Below, one piece after another: positions 1 through 8,870 of a stretch of 39,263 bases of DNA; positions within the stretch are counted from its first letter, which is position 1, and each line of letters begins with the position of its first letter. The DNA comes from JAUPVL01 sp964512085 (GTDB lineage Bacteria > Patescibacteriota > Saccharimonadia > CAILAD01 > BJGX01): the NCBI GenBank assembly GCA_964512085.1, contig CAZEIU010000003.1, forward strand, positions 1 to 39,263, read 5' to 3'. Under the pieces are notes generated by a model that did not search any database, was not told where the DNA came from, and was given only the letters and a program-made list of their open reading frames with translations. Position numbers and translations under genes: made by a program.

Positions 1-1
1 A

Positions 2-910
2 AATAGAATAATCAATGTTCCACCAAGAGGCTTAGGTCAAAAAAGCCTTCAAAAATTCTTTGATTATGCTGCCAAGTATGAGATACCCCTTTTGGAGGCC
101 ATGTCTCAAGCTAGCGTTATAGAAGGCCTCACCAAAAAAGCCGCCGATAGCCTTATGAAATTTGCAATAGAAATAACTGCACTTCAAGAACAATCTAAGA
201 CATTGGTAATAAGTGAATTTATAGAGTTGGTATTAAAACGAACCGGTTATCAAGATTACTTAGATGACGGAAGCATAAGCGCTAGCGAACGGGTAGAAAA
301 TGTCCGTGAGCTTTTGAGTGTAGCTAAGTCTTACAATAACGTAAGTCTCGAAGACTTTCTAACCGAGATAAGCTTAATATCAGATCTCGATACCATGCGT
401 GATACTAGTGGGGCAGTGACGCTTATGACGCTCCACTCGGCAAAGGGGTTGGAATTTAACACGGTATTTATTATTGGTCTCGAAGAAGGAATTTTTCCGC
501 ATAGTCGCAGTTTTTTTGAGCCCAGCGAGCTAGAAGAAGAACGACGACTTTGTTATGTGGGTATGACTCGCGCTAAGCAAAATTTGTATTTAATAAATGC
601 CAGCTCAAGGCTGTTGTATGGCTCAACTCAACACAATGTGCCATCTCGGTTTTTGGCCGAAATACCTGCTGAACTTATTAGTAGAGTAGGTAGTAGTGTA
701 GCGCCAAGCTCAATAGAGACGAGTTATCAAGAGGGTGTAGATGAGCCTTTTTACGAGACGCCAACCCTGAGCCCAGGTGATAATGTTATGCATGATAGCT
801 TTGGTCAAGGTAAGGTTATAGCTGTAAATGGTTTAGAAGCGACTATTCGTTTTGCCAGCGTTGGTCAAAAAACCTTAAATATGAATTTTGCTAAAGTTAG
901 CAAACTCTAA
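2..910 (+). CDS. UvrD/PcrA-family DNA helicase, C-terminal part (5' end outside window)
   Basis: The reading frame is open from base 2, so the start lies upstream of the window; the ATG at 92 is internal. Upstream codons read as the N-R-I-I-N-V-P-P-R-G-L-G segment typical of superfamily 1A helicases. Visible motifs are motif V (T-L-H-S-A-K-G-L-E-F, about 110 residues after the internal ATG) and motif VI (C-Y-V-G-M-T-R-A-K). The last 50 residues (P-G-D-N-V-M-H-D-S-F-G-Q-G-K-V) match the small Tudor-like C-terminal domain of PcrA/UvrD. The family unwinds DNA 3'-5' in nucleotide excision and mismatch repair and displaces RecA. PcrA and UvrD cannot be separated from this fragment, so no symbol is given. 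Confidence 0.93.
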   Translation, partial: NRIINVPPRGLGQKSLQKFFDYAAKYEIPLLEAMSQASVIEGLTKKAADSLMKFAIEITALQEQSKTLVISEFIELVLKRTGYQDYLDDGSISASERVENVRELLSVAKSYNNVSLEDFLTEISLISDLDTMRDTSGAVTLMTLHSAKGLEFNTVFIIGLEEGIFPHSRSFFEPSELEEERRLCYVGMTRAKQNLYLINASSRLLYGSTQHNVPSRFLAEIPAELISRVGSSVAPSSIETSYQEGVDEPFYETPTLSPGDNVMHDSFGQGKVIAVNGLEATIRFASVGQKTLNMNFAKVSKL

Positions 911-948
911 AAACCTTAAGACGAACACAATATTTGCTCAAGTCAAGA

Positions 949-978
949 TTGACAAAGTAGATATATAACCATTAGAAT
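949..978 (+). promoter_or_regulatory. sigma-70-type promoter for the Rpf/G5 protein gene
   Basis: TTGACA (949-954), an 18-nt spacer, then TAGAAT (973-978). The -35 box is perfect. It sits in the only gap between the helicase and the next gene and predicts a leader of about 60 nt. Confidence 0.6.
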
Positions 979-1048
979 TAATAGTAATACAGTTTTGAGG
1001 GAAGATTTCGTAAAACAAAAACAAACGCATCTTTTTATTTACTAAGAA

Positions 1049-2257
1049 GTGAGGCGAGTTATTTTACCGAAATTGCGCAAACCAGAAATTCAGCGCGAAA
1101 AACATCGAAGATTTTATAAAACTAAATCAAAACCATATACTCTAAGGCGAGGCTTGGCTGTGAGTGTGTTTATATTTGTTTTTGTATTGAGTTGTGTGGC
1201 TTGGTCGCACGATCAGTTTATCAATAGCAAAAATACTGCATTTGCAGATGGCGATGGCCAAAACCTAGTTAGTGTTTACTATGATGGCCAAAACAAAACT
1301 ATTGCTACTAACGCAACTACAGTAAGAGAAGCGCTGAGCAAAATGGGCGTAACTTTACAAAAGGGTGATGTAGTAGAGCCCTCGGCTGATAGCGCTATTA
1401 CTCTTGGGGTAACAAATGTAAACGTATATAGAGCGCTAAGTTATGAAATAAGAGATGGTAGCAAAGTAATTAATACCACCTCGGGCTATAGAAGCCCCAA
1501 AAAAGTTGCCGAACAGGCCGGACTTACTGTTTATCCAGAAGACGAAATTAAAACAGAGAGAGTTGATGAGTTTGTACAGAATGACTCTGTAGGACAACGA
1601 GTTGTGATCGATAGAGCCAACGCCGTTACAGTTATTTTGGCAGGAAAAAAATTTGTATTACGCTCAAGAGCCGCTACTGTTGGTGAATTGTTTGCCGAGA
1701 AAAAACTAGATGTTAGAGCTCAAGATATTGTTCAAACACCACTAAATACCAAGCTCGAAAACGGCATGACTATCGTAGTAAATCGCACCGGTCAGCGGGT
1801 AGTTACTCAAGAACAATCGGTTGGGTTTGAAACCATACAGACTGTCGATAGCACCAAACCTGTGGGGTATAGTGAGGTTCAAGATCAAGGTAGCAATGGT
1901 ACGAAGGTATTAAGCTATTTGGTAACCGAACAAGATGGAGTAGAAGTTAGCCGACAACTACTTGAAGAAAAAATTACTACAAATGCTAAGCCACGGATTA
2001 TTATCGTAGGCCCAACTTCTGCTCAAACCGACGGGTGGGCTAAATTGAGATTCTGTGAAAGCGGCGGTAACTATGCAAATAAAAACAATCCTTTATACCG
2101 AGGTGCATATCAGTTTAGCTACAGCACTTGGGGTAACTATGGTGGGTATGCCGACCCAGCCGATGCTCCCGCCGAAGTTCAAGATGCCAAAGCCATGCAA
2201 TTATTCAAATCTCGCGGTGCTAGTCCTTGGCCAGTTTGCGGAAGGTTCTTGCGTTAA
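1049..2257 (+). CDS. Rpf-like wall hydrolase with DUF348 repeats and G5 domain (YabE/RpfB type)
   Basis: Secreted or membrane-anchored peptidoglycan hydrolase of the resuscitation-promoting-factor type. Domain order: basic N-terminus, one membrane span (about 34-53), three DUF348 repeats (about 73-112, 123-168, 192-232), a G5 domain (about 247-320), and a C-terminal transglycosylase-like domain (327-402) with the C-E-S-G-G-N-Y motif. The Glu at 337 is the expected catalytic acid, and the Cys at 336 and 397 could form the conserved disulfide. The start is GTG because a TAA in frame at 1043 leaves nothing upstream; there is no Shine-Dalgarno before it. GAGG (1051-1054) lies 6 nt before an in-frame ATT at 1061, a weaker alternative. 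An rpfB-like gene next to rsmA matches the metG-tatD-rpfB-ksgA neighbourhood known in Actinobacteria, with the order rearranged. Confidence 0.88.
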   Translation: MRRVILPKLRKPEIQREKHRRFYKTKSKPYTLRRGLAVSVFIFVFVLSCVAWSHDQFINSKNTAFADGDGQNLVSVYYDGQNKTIATNATTVREALSKMGVTLQKGDVVEPSADSAITLGVTNVNVYRALSYEIRDGSKVINTTSGYRSPKKVAEQAGLTVYPEDEIKTERVDEFVQNDSVGQRVVIDRANAVTVILAGKKFVLRSRAATVGELFAEKKLDVRAQDIVQTPLNTKLENGMTIVVNRTGQRVVTQEQSVGFETIQTVDSTKPVGYSEVQDQGSNGTKVLSYLVTEQDGVEVSRQLLEEKITTNAKPRIIIVGPTSAQTDGWAKLRFCESGGNYANKNNPLYRGAYQFSYSTWGNYGGYADPADAPAEVQDAKAMQLFKSRGASPWPVCGRFLR

Positions 2258-2301
2258 AAATATCTATAAGTGCTATACTGGTATCTGTAAATGTATAGCC
2301 T

Positions 2302-3099
2302 ATGAACGAAAATATTAAAACCAAAAAATCTCTTGGCCAACATTGGCTCTATGATAAAGATAGCTTAAACGCCATGCTAGAGGCTGCCAACGTCGGCTCC
2401 ACAGACACCGTATTAGAAGTTGGCCCCGGTTTAGGAACGCTTACAGAAACCTTGGCTCAAAAGGCGAATAAAGTAATAGCTATTGAAAAAGACAGCGATC
2501 TTATATCGAATCTTAGCGATAAGTTTGCTAATGCAAAAAATGTAGAGATAATAAACACTGATATTTTAACTTACAACCTTGGCACAATAGATAAAGATTA
2601 TAAGGTTGTGGCAAATATTCCATACTATCTTACAGGTAAACTTATTCGAAATTTAATAGAATCTACCAACCCTCCAGTACAGATGGCTCTATTAGTGCAA
2701 AAAGAAGTGGCCGATAGAATAATTGCTGCCCCCAAAGATATGTCAATGCTCTCTTTTAGTGTTCAATATTACTTCAAAGCTTCAATAGAAAGGGTGGTAT
2801 CAAAAGAGCTTTTTAAACCTGCTCCCAAAGTAGACTCGGCTATTGTAGGTCTTACTCGATTACCAAAACCTATGTTCGAAGCTGATATTAATAAACTTTT
2901 TCGGCTGGTTAAGTTTGGATTTTCTCAAAAACGAAAAACTTTGCGCAATAGTTTAAGTGCGGGATTAAAACTTGAGCCGGTAAAAATTGAAAATATTATT
3001 GTAGCGACAGGAATTAATCCTAACTGTAGAGCACAAGAACTTAACTTTGATCAATGGCAAAGCCTATATAATACTTTTATTAATCAAAATATATTATAA
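2302..3099 (+). CDS. rsmA: 16S rRNA dimethyladenosine transferase RsmA (KsgA)
   Basis: Dimethylates two adjacent adenosines in the loop of 16S rRNA helix 45, a late step of 30S maturation, using S-adenosylmethionine. The sequence shows the N-terminal K-S-L-G-Q-H-W-L signature, SAM-binding motif I (E-V-G-P-G-L-G-T-L), the acidic I-E-K-D loop and the catalytic N-I-P-Y-Y-L motif near residue 108. At 265 aa it has the usual family length. The first ATG gives the expected N-terminus. A small inverted repeat (2272-2278 with 2293-2299) ends 2 nt before the ATG, and no Shine-Dalgarno is visible. Confidence 0.97.
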   Translation: MNENIKTKKSLGQHWLYDKDSLNAMLEAANVGSTDTVLEVGPGLGTLTETLAQKANKVIAIEKDSDLISNLSDKFANAKNVEIINTDILTYNLGTIDKDYKVVANIPYYLTGKLIRNLIESTNPPVQMALLVQKEVADRIIAAPKDMSMLSFSVQYYFKASIERVVSKELFKPAPKVDSAIVGLTRLPKPMFEADINKLFRLVKFGFSQKRKTLRNSLSAGLKLEPVKIENIIVATGINPNCRAQELNFDQWQSLYNTFINQNIL

Positions 3100-3139
3100 A
3101 CGCAGACAATATCAATAATCCTATATAAGATTAAGCTTG

Positions 3140-3148
3140 TGCTAAAAT
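3140..3148 (+). promoter_or_regulatory. extended -10 promoter placing the start codon at the 5' end
   Basis: TGC followed by TAAAAT (3143-3148). The ATG at 3155 begins only 6 nt later and no Shine-Dalgarno precedes it, so the mRNA would be leaderless or nearly so. Confidence 0.5.
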
Positions 3149-3154
3149 AAATAT

Positions 3155-5104
3155 ATGAAAACACTAAGAACTTTTAAGTTTTTAAGTTTATTTTTAATTG
3201 GAACTTTTTTATTATTTTTTGCTCATAGTTTTGTGGCCCGAGCGTCAGACGACTTTGTTTATTCAGTAAATTCTACTTATAGAGTTAGTGCAGATTCGAC
3301 TACTCGAGTAGAGCAAACCTACGAAGTGACCAATAAAATAAACAATAGATACCTCGATAGTATCGTTTTAAGTACTCCTGTAGAAGACGCTAGAAATATA
3401 TCCTTAGAATACTCTGATGGCACAAGTATTCCGTTTAGCTCAACGGTAAAATCTAGTACCGAGCAAGGCTACACTTATAAATATGTAGAAATATCAGCTA
3501 ATTTTCCGCGAAAAAGCGTTGGTTATAACAACAGATGGAGCTTTGTACTAACTTATGACACCAGTAAATTAGTTGAAACAAAAGGTAGTGCTCACACCGT
3601 CAGTATCCCCGCTGTAAGCCAAGATGATGCTAGTAGCTATACTGTAAATTTATTTGTACCAGAGAACTTTGGTACCTTACATACCACAGGCATAAAACCT
3701 ACCAATATCGGCACTAGTAGGGGCGAAACTGGCTATAGATATAATAATAAGTCGCAATTGCAAAAGTCGAATCTCTTAGTTTTTGGTGACAGTACAATTT
3801 ACGAGGTTAACTTTAATTATCCTCTCAATAATCGTACCGCCACCAACTCTACTTTTACCGTCACCTTACCACCCAATACCTCGGGGCAAACGGTATTGGT
3901 TCAAAGCCTCGATCCGCAGCCTAAATCTACTCGATTAGATACTGACGGAAACGTCTTGGCAGATTATGATGTGCCGCCAAATACAAATATTACAGTAAAA
4001 ACTAATATTATTGGTATAGTGAATTATATCGAATATAATTTGGCTGCTTCTGGCACCAAGTCTGATATACCCAAAGATTTAACAGATAAGTACACATCAG
4101 CGCAGCGTTACTGGCCCGTCAATGACCCGGCTATCAATAAAAAGGCCAAAGAGCTAACTCAAGGTAAGAATACTGTGGCCGAACAGGTGAAAGCGATAAA
4201 TGATTATGTTGTAACCGAGCTAACCTACAATAATGAAAAAATAAAATACAATATACGACAAGGTGGCTCAAAAGCCCTACAAAATCCTAATAACGCGGTT
4301 TGCTTGGAATATTCTGACTTAACAATTAGTTTGCTTCGAGCCGCAGGCATACCGGCGCGTATGCCGGTTGGCTATGGCTACTCGGGCAGTCTTAAACAAT
4401 CAAACTCGGTATCTGACTCACTACATTCTTGGGTGCAAGCCTATGTACCAAATATTGGTTGGATGAATTTAGACCCAACTTGGGGTGAAAAATTTAATAA
4501 TTTCGGTTCTTCTGATTTAGATCATTTTGCTTTTGCTCTCTGGGGAGTTGACGATGATTCACCAGTGGCCGTTACGCAAAACGGCAAAGATGTGAACTAC
4601 CAATACGAAAATACTACCATTACCTACAAAGCTACGCCGCCAGTATTACAGCCATCAGCAAAACTATCGCTTGGTAAATGGCTAATACTACCTTTTGTGT
4701 CGATAGTAAGGTATCAAGTAGAAGCACCCAAAAACACTGCTGGCGAAGATTATTCTGTTCGTACTCGTCAAGGCGCTACTACCTCATTTGTAGATATCGG
4801 CTCGCTCGCGCCAGCACAAAAGAAAACTAAGTGGCAATTTGTGGCCGGATCGGTTGCCTGGGGATCGATAGCAGGTGAGTTTGCTCAAAAAAGTAACGCT
4901 TCGACTATTTTGGCGAGTGATAAAGTCAATGCAATTGTTTGGCCTATGTGGGTAGCGCTAATAATTATTGCTGGAATAATCTTACTAAAATTGATACAAT
5001 CCAATGTACGAAAAAGAAAAGAACTAAAACGCATCAACACCAAACCTATACCAACGATAAACACTGTTAACGCCAAGAAGAGCAATCAAAATGTCAAAAA
5101 ATAA
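3155..5104 (+). CDS. Membrane-anchored transglutaminase-like cysteine protein
   Basis: Large extracytoplasmic protein of 649 aa. It has an N-terminal signal/anchor (about 8-29, hydrophobic, ending A-R-A-S), a long beta-rich extracellular region, a transglutaminase-like core (about 330-445), and a C-terminal membrane span (about 594-612) followed by a short basic tail. The core carries a complete catalytic triad in the expected spacing: Cys383 (N-A-V-C-L-E-Y), His424 (S-L-H-S-W-V) and Asp440 (N-L-D-P-T-W). Members of this superfamily act as peptidases or crosslinkers, and the substrate here cannot be told. It is the first gene of a run continuing through mnmA, and its end overlaps metG by 14 nt. 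Confidence 0.85.
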   Translation: MKTLRTFKFLSLFLIGTFLLFFAHSFVARASDDFVYSVNSTYRVSADSTTRVEQTYEVTNKINNRYLDSIVLSTPVEDARNISLEYSDGTSIPFSSTVKSSTEQGYTYKYVEISANFPRKSVGYNNRWSFVLTYDTSKLVETKGSAHTVSIPAVSQDDASSYTVNLFVPENFGTLHTTGIKPTNIGTSRGETGYRYNNKSQLQKSNLLVFGDSTIYEVNFNYPLNNRTATNSTFTVTLPPNTSGQTVLVQSLDPQPKSTRLDTDGNVLADYDVPPNTNITVKTNIIGIVNYIEYNLAASGTKSDIPKDLTDKYTSAQRYWPVNDPAINKKAKELTQGKNTVAEQVKAINDYVVTELTYNNEKIKYNIRQGGSKALQNPNNAVCLEYSDLTISLLRAAGIPARMPVGYGYSGSLKQSNSVSDSLHSWVQAYVPNIGWMNLDPTWGEKFNNFGSSDLDHFAFALWGVDDDSPVAVTQNGKDVNYQYENTTITYKATPPVLQPSAKLSLGKWLILPFVSIVRYQVEAPKNTAGEDYSVRTRQGATTSFVDIGSLAPAQKKTKWQFVAGSVAWGSIAGEFAQKSNASTILASDKVNAIVWPMWVALIIIAGIILLKLIQSNVRKRKELKRINTKPIPTINTVNAKKSNQNVKK

Positions 5105-6521
5105 ATTTTATGTTACCACACCAATATACTACATCAATGACGTGCCTCACATTGGTCATGCTTATTCAACTATTGCTGCAGACGTCCTAGCTCGTTACTA
5201 TCGTAGCAAGCTTGGGTCTAAGAACGTCTTATTTACTACAGGTACCGACGAAAACTCTCAAAAAACAATCGAAGCAGCCATTAAGAAAAATGTAAGTATT
5301 GACCAATATACAAACGATACCGCCAAAAAATGGCAGAATATATTTGATAGTTTAGATATTAATTATGATCGTTTTATTAGAACTACCGACAAAGATCATG
5401 TAGAAGTAGTGCAGTCTATACTGCAAAAAGTTTATGATAACGGAGATATATATAAAGGTACTTATGAAGGTCTTTACTGTGTTGGTCATGAAGCATTTAT
5501 GAAAGAAGAAGACTTGGTTGATGGTCTTTGCCCAGATCACAACAAAGCGCCAGAGAGAATTAAAGAAGAAAATTATTTTTTTAAACTCTCTAAATATCAA
5601 GATAAGTTAAAACAGTATATTCTTGATAACCCAGATTTTATTAGGCCAGAATCAAGAAGAAATGAAGTGCTTGCATTTGTAGAGCGCGGCCTAGAAGACT
5701 TTAGTATTAGCCGAGAGAGCCAAAGCTGGGGAATAAAATTGCCATTCGATGAAAATCAGGTTGCGTATGTTTGGTTTGATGCGCTTATAAACTATGTAAC
5801 ATCTGCAGGTTATGGCAAGCAAGAATTCAATAAATGGTGGCCAGCAGATTTGCATATTGTAGGTAAAGACATTATTAAGTTTCATTGTATTTACTGGCCA
5901 GCAATGTTGTGGAGTGCAGGTTTAGAGGCACCAAAACAGATATATGCCCATGGTTTTTTTACAATTAATGGACAAAAAATAAGTAAAAGCTTAGGTAACG
6001 CGATTGATCCAATTGAGTTAGCAAAAAAATATGGCAATGATGCGCTAAGGTACTATTTACTTAGAGAAATATCATTTGGTTCTGATGGTGACTTTTCTTT
6101 TGATAGATTTGAGTCGGTTTATAACTCAGATTTGGCTAACAATTTGGGTAACTTAGTTTCGCGAGTTGCAGCAATGCTAATAAAATATAATGAGGGTAAT
6201 ATCGTTAAGGTTAAATCTAAAAATATAATTGATAATGCTAAATCAATAGAAAAATTAGAATTTCACACGTGTCTTACTAACATATTTTATAGCTTTGACA
6301 AATTAAATGAGTTACTAGAAAAAGAAAAACCTTGGGAAAAAGCCAAGCAGAACAAAGAAACGGCTGTAAATATACTGAGTAAAATAGCTACAGAGTTAAA
6401 GACTACATCTGAGCACCTCAAACCATTTCTGCCAGACACAGCAGACAAGATACAGCGGACATTCAAAGACAATAAAGTCGATGTTAGTGTTGGTATATTG
6501 TTTCCAAAGGTAGAAGACTAA
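5091..6521 (+). CDS. metG: Methionyl-tRNA synthetase
   Basis: Class I aminoacyl-tRNA synthetase charging tRNA-Met. H-I-G-H lies at residues 20-23 and K-I-S-K-S, the KMSKS equivalent, at 296-300. A single Cys-rich knuckle (Y-C-V-G-H-E, then L-C-P-D-H) marks the connective insertion. At 476 aa it is the short form: the anticodon-binding helical domain is present but the C-terminal dimerising EMAP-like domain of longer MetRS is absent. The ATG lies inside the end of the preceding gene (14-nt overlap), suggesting translational coupling. It is followed without a gap by the flavin-binding protein gene. Confidence 0.97.
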   Translation: MSKNKFYVTTPIYYINDVPHIGHAYSTIAADVLARYYRSKLGSKNVLFTTGTDENSQKTIEAAIKKNVSIDQYTNDTAKKWQNIFDSLDINYDRFIRTTDKDHVEVVQSILQKVYDNGDIYKGTYEGLYCVGHEAFMKEEDLVDGLCPDHNKAPERIKEENYFFKLSKYQDKLKQYILDNPDFIRPESRRNEVLAFVERGLEDFSISRESQSWGIKLPFDENQVAYVWFDALINYVTSAGYGKQEFNKWWPADLHIVGKDIIKFHCIYWPAMLWSAGLEAPKQIYAHGFFTINGQKISKSLGNAIDPIELAKKYGNDALRYYLLREISFGSDGDFSFDRFESVYNSDLANNLGNLVSRVAAMLIKYNEGNIVKVKSKNIIDNAKSIEKLEFHTCLTNIFYSFDKLNELLEKEKPWEKAKQNKETAVNILSKIATELKTTSEHLKPFLPDTADKIQRTFKDNKVDVSVGILFPKVED

Positions 6522-6953
6522 ATGCAAAAAGATAAAATTTACGAATTAATTAAGTCAAATTATTTTGCAGTTGTATCGACCGTGAATCGAGCAGGACAAC
6601 CCGAGTCGGCTCTAGTAGGTATTTCTCAAACCGAAAGCCTAGAGCTAATATTTGTAACCAATGTAAAAACCCGAAAATATGAAAATTTACAAAACAACTC
6701 CAACATCTCTTTGGTAATAGGCGGTAGCGATGATTCTTTGCAGACACTTCAAATTGAAGGAGTTGCGAGATTGATTCTTGCTAAAGATGTTGGGGAGTAC
6801 TCAGATATTCATTACCACAAAATTCCAAGTGCTCGTAAACATCTTCATGTAGAAGGTGAAGTTTTTGTGATTGTTACTCCACTTTGGGCTAGATATACTA
6901 GCTATAAAGAATCGAAACCAGAAATATTTGAGGTAGATTTTGATGTTGATTGA
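6522..6953 (+). CDS. Pyridoxamine 5'-phosphate oxidase-like flavin-binding protein
   Basis: A 143-aa protein starting on the base after the metG stop. The opening (K-S-N-Y-F-A-V-V-S-T-V, then G-Q-P-E-S-A-L-V-G) and the T-N-V-K-T-R-K-Y-E-N-L segment are typical of the split-barrel PNPOx-like superfamily, where the T-x-x-x-S/T-R-K-x-x-N stretch contacts FMN phosphate. Members include true PNP oxidases, F420- or FMN-dependent reductases and haem-binding proteins. The residues used for PLP synthesis are not recognisable, so only the fold is assigned. The C-terminus is acidic and overlaps tatD by 11 nt. Confidence 0.75.
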   Translation: MQKDKIYELIKSNYFAVVSTVNRAGQPESALVGISQTESLELIFVTNVKTRKYENLQNNSNISLVIGGSDDSLQTLQIEGVARLILAKDVGEYSDIHYHKIPSARKHLHVEGEVFVIVTPLWARYTSYKESKPEIFEVDFDVD

Positions 6954-7734
6954 TACACATGCTCATATTCATTTCGACCAGTTCAAAGACAACCTAGATG
7001 AAGTTTTTGAAAATGCCAAAAAAGCTAATATAGAATCGATAATCACCGTTGGAACGAACCTAGAAGACTCCATAAAAGCTCTAGACTTTGTTGTAAATAA
7101 TAATAATATACCAATCGCAAAAGGCATAAAGCTATTTGCCTCAATAGGTATTCATCCTCATGACGCCCAAAGCGATGCCCGTAATCTAGCTAAGCTCGAG
7201 GGGTTAATTGAAGATAATAAATATAAAAATGCGTTAGTTGCTATAGGTGAATGCGGTCTAGATTACTATAAGAGCGAAAGTTCTAAGTCTTATCAAAAAG
7301 AAGCCTTAATTAGTCAAATTGAATTAGCCCAAAAATTTAATTTGCCAATAATCTTTCACGTACGAAATGCTTGGGATGATTTTTTCGACGTAATAGAAAA
7401 ATACCCAAACTTAAGAGGCGTAATACATAGTTTTACCGGAAATAAAGATACAGTAACCACAGCGCTACAATATAATCTATGTTTTGGCTTAAATGGTATT
7501 ATGACTTTTACTAAAGATCAAAATCAACTCGAGGCTGTAAAAGCTATTCCGTCCCAAAAATTACTGTTAGAAACAGACTGTCCATTTTTGGCTCCGGTAC
7601 CATTTAGGGGTAAACAGAACGAACCTAGCTATATTATCGAAACTGCTAAATTTATGGCTAACTTACGCAATGTATCTTTTGATGATTTGGTGAGTCAATC
7701 TAGCTTTAACGCCAAAGAGCTTTTTGGTATATGA
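6943..7734 (+). CDS. tatD: TatD-family metal-dependent deoxyribonuclease
   Basis: TIM-barrel metal-dependent nuclease. Metal ligands visible are D-T-H-A-H-I-H at the N-terminus, the central G-E-C-G-L-D-Y-Y motif, I-F-H-V-R, V-I-H-S-F-T-G and the late L-L-E-T-D-C-P motif, in the family order. I chose ATG 6943 rather than the TTG one codon earlier because GAGG at 6930-6933 is well spaced for it. It overlaps the previous gene by 11 nt and the next by 4 nt (ATGA), so it is translated within a coupled operon. TatD enzymes act as 3'-5' exonucleases in DNA repair and turnover. Confidence 0.93.
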   Translation: MLIDTHAHIHFDQFKDNLDEVFENAKKANIESIITVGTNLEDSIKALDFVVNNNNIPIAKGIKLFASIGIHPHDAQSDARNLAKLEGLIEDNKYKNALVAIGECGLDYYKSESSKSYQKEALISQIELAQKFNLPIIFHVRNAWDDFFDVIEKYPNLRGVIHSFTGNKDTVTTALQYNLCFGLNGIMTFTKDQNQLEAVKAIPSQKLLLETDCPFLAPVPFRGKQNEPSYIIETAKFMANLRNVSFDDLVSQSSFNAKELFGI

Positions 7735-8870
7735 ACAAAAGAGTATATTTTGACTATGCTGCGGCCACGCCTCTAGACAAATCGGTTTCTAGAGCAATGC
7801 AAAAAGTAGAACCATTTTTTGCCAATCCATCATCGAATTATCAAAGTGGTAGAGAGGCCGCAAAGACAATGTCGCAATCAAAAAAAACATTGGGCATGCA
7901 AATGGGGGCTAATGCCGACGAAATTGTATTAACTAGTGGCGCCACCGAAGCCAACAATCTAGCCATAATTGGCTCAATGCAAAATTATAAAGATGGGGAG
8001 ATAATTACAATTGCAACTGAGCATTCATCGGTGCGCGAACCACTAAGTCATTTGCACGAAAATAACTTTGAAATAATATATAGTAAAATTTCTAAAACTG
8101 GCAAGCTCGATCTCACTCAATTTGAAAGAAACTTGTCTATTAAAACTAGATTAGTAACTATAGCCTATGCCAATAGCGAAATTGGTACAGTACAAAAGCT
8201 ATCTAAAATATCACAAATCATTAAGAAGTTTAATACTCAAAACAATACCAACATACTATTTCATAGTGATTGTTCGGCCGCCATTGGTAGTCTCAATTGC
8301 GATGTTAGTAGGCTAGGTTTAGACATGGCCACCTTTAGCGCTGCAAAAATATATGGCCCAAAAGGCATTGGCATGCTATATATTAAACGCGGTACAAAAG
8401 TGAACCCGATATTATTTGGCGGCGGACAACAGAGTGGGTTACGGTCAGGAAGCGAAGGCCTCGCTTTAACGGTCGGGTTTGCCGAAGCAATGAAACTTGC
8501 TGTAGCTGTTAGAAAAAACGAAGCCATTAAATACAAAGAAATGTATATAAAATTAATTCATCAACTACAAGAAAAATTAACATTTATAGAAAACGGAGAT
8601 GCCAAAGATAGGATATTTAATATTGCTAATATTAGTTTTGAAGGTCTTGATGGTGAAAATCTTGTAGCTTATTTAGATAGCCAAGGCATAGAAGTATCGA
8701 CCGGAGCCGCATGTGAAGCGAGTAATGACAAGCCCAGCGAAGTGCTTTTGTCTCTAGGCCTGAGCGAATCGCAAGCTCAAGGTAGTTTACGTATATCATT
8801 TGGTAGGCCAACTACACACAAAGATATAGACTTTCTTATTGAAAAATTGATTGGTATTATAAGTAGCTGA
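7731..8870 (+). CDS. Cysteine desulfurase (NifS/IscS family)
   Basis: PLP-dependent enzyme removing sulfur from cysteine as an enzyme-bound persulfide. The N-terminus reads Y-F-D-Y-A-A-A-T-P-L. The PLP lysine is Lys206 in A-A-K-I-Y-G-P-K-G, and the persulfide cysteine is Cys328 in S-T-G-A-A-C-E-A. Most IscS/NifS proteins carry His just before the PLP lysine; here it is Ala205. At 379 aa it matches the family. It shares ATGA with tatD and 1 nt with the next gene. MnmA two genes downstream suggests that its sulfur goes to tRNA thiolation; no iscU or suf gene is in the window. Confidence 0.93.
   Translation: MNKRVYFDYAAATPLDKSVSRAMQKVEPFFANPSSNYQSGREAAKTMSQSKKTLGMQMGANADEIVLTSGATEANNLAIIGSMQNYKDGEIITIATEHSSVREPLSHLHENNFEIIYSKISKTGKLDLTQFERNLSIKTRLVTIAYANSEIGTVQKLSKISQIIKKFNTQNNTNILFHSDCSAAIGSLNCDVSRLGLDMATFSAAKIYGPKGIGMLYIKRGTKVNPILFGGGQQSGLRSGSEGLALTVGFAEAMKLAVAVRKNEAIKYKEMYIKLIHQLQEKLTFIENGDAKDRIFNIANISFEGLDGENLVAYLDSQGIEVSTGAACEASNDKPSEVLLSLGLSESQAQGSLRISFGRPTTHKDIDFLIEKLIGIISS

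Noticed and set aside
2055..2318. Plus-strand 87-codon ORF overlapping the Rpf gene end and rsmA start
   Set aside because: Lies in another frame of a conserved Rpf catalytic domain; composition shows no coding character.
8868..8870. Possible UGA=Gly recoding as in some CPR lineages
   Set aside because: UGA ends conserved full-length genes here (cysteine desulfurase and others) with the next start overlapping it, and conserved glycines are encoded by GGN.
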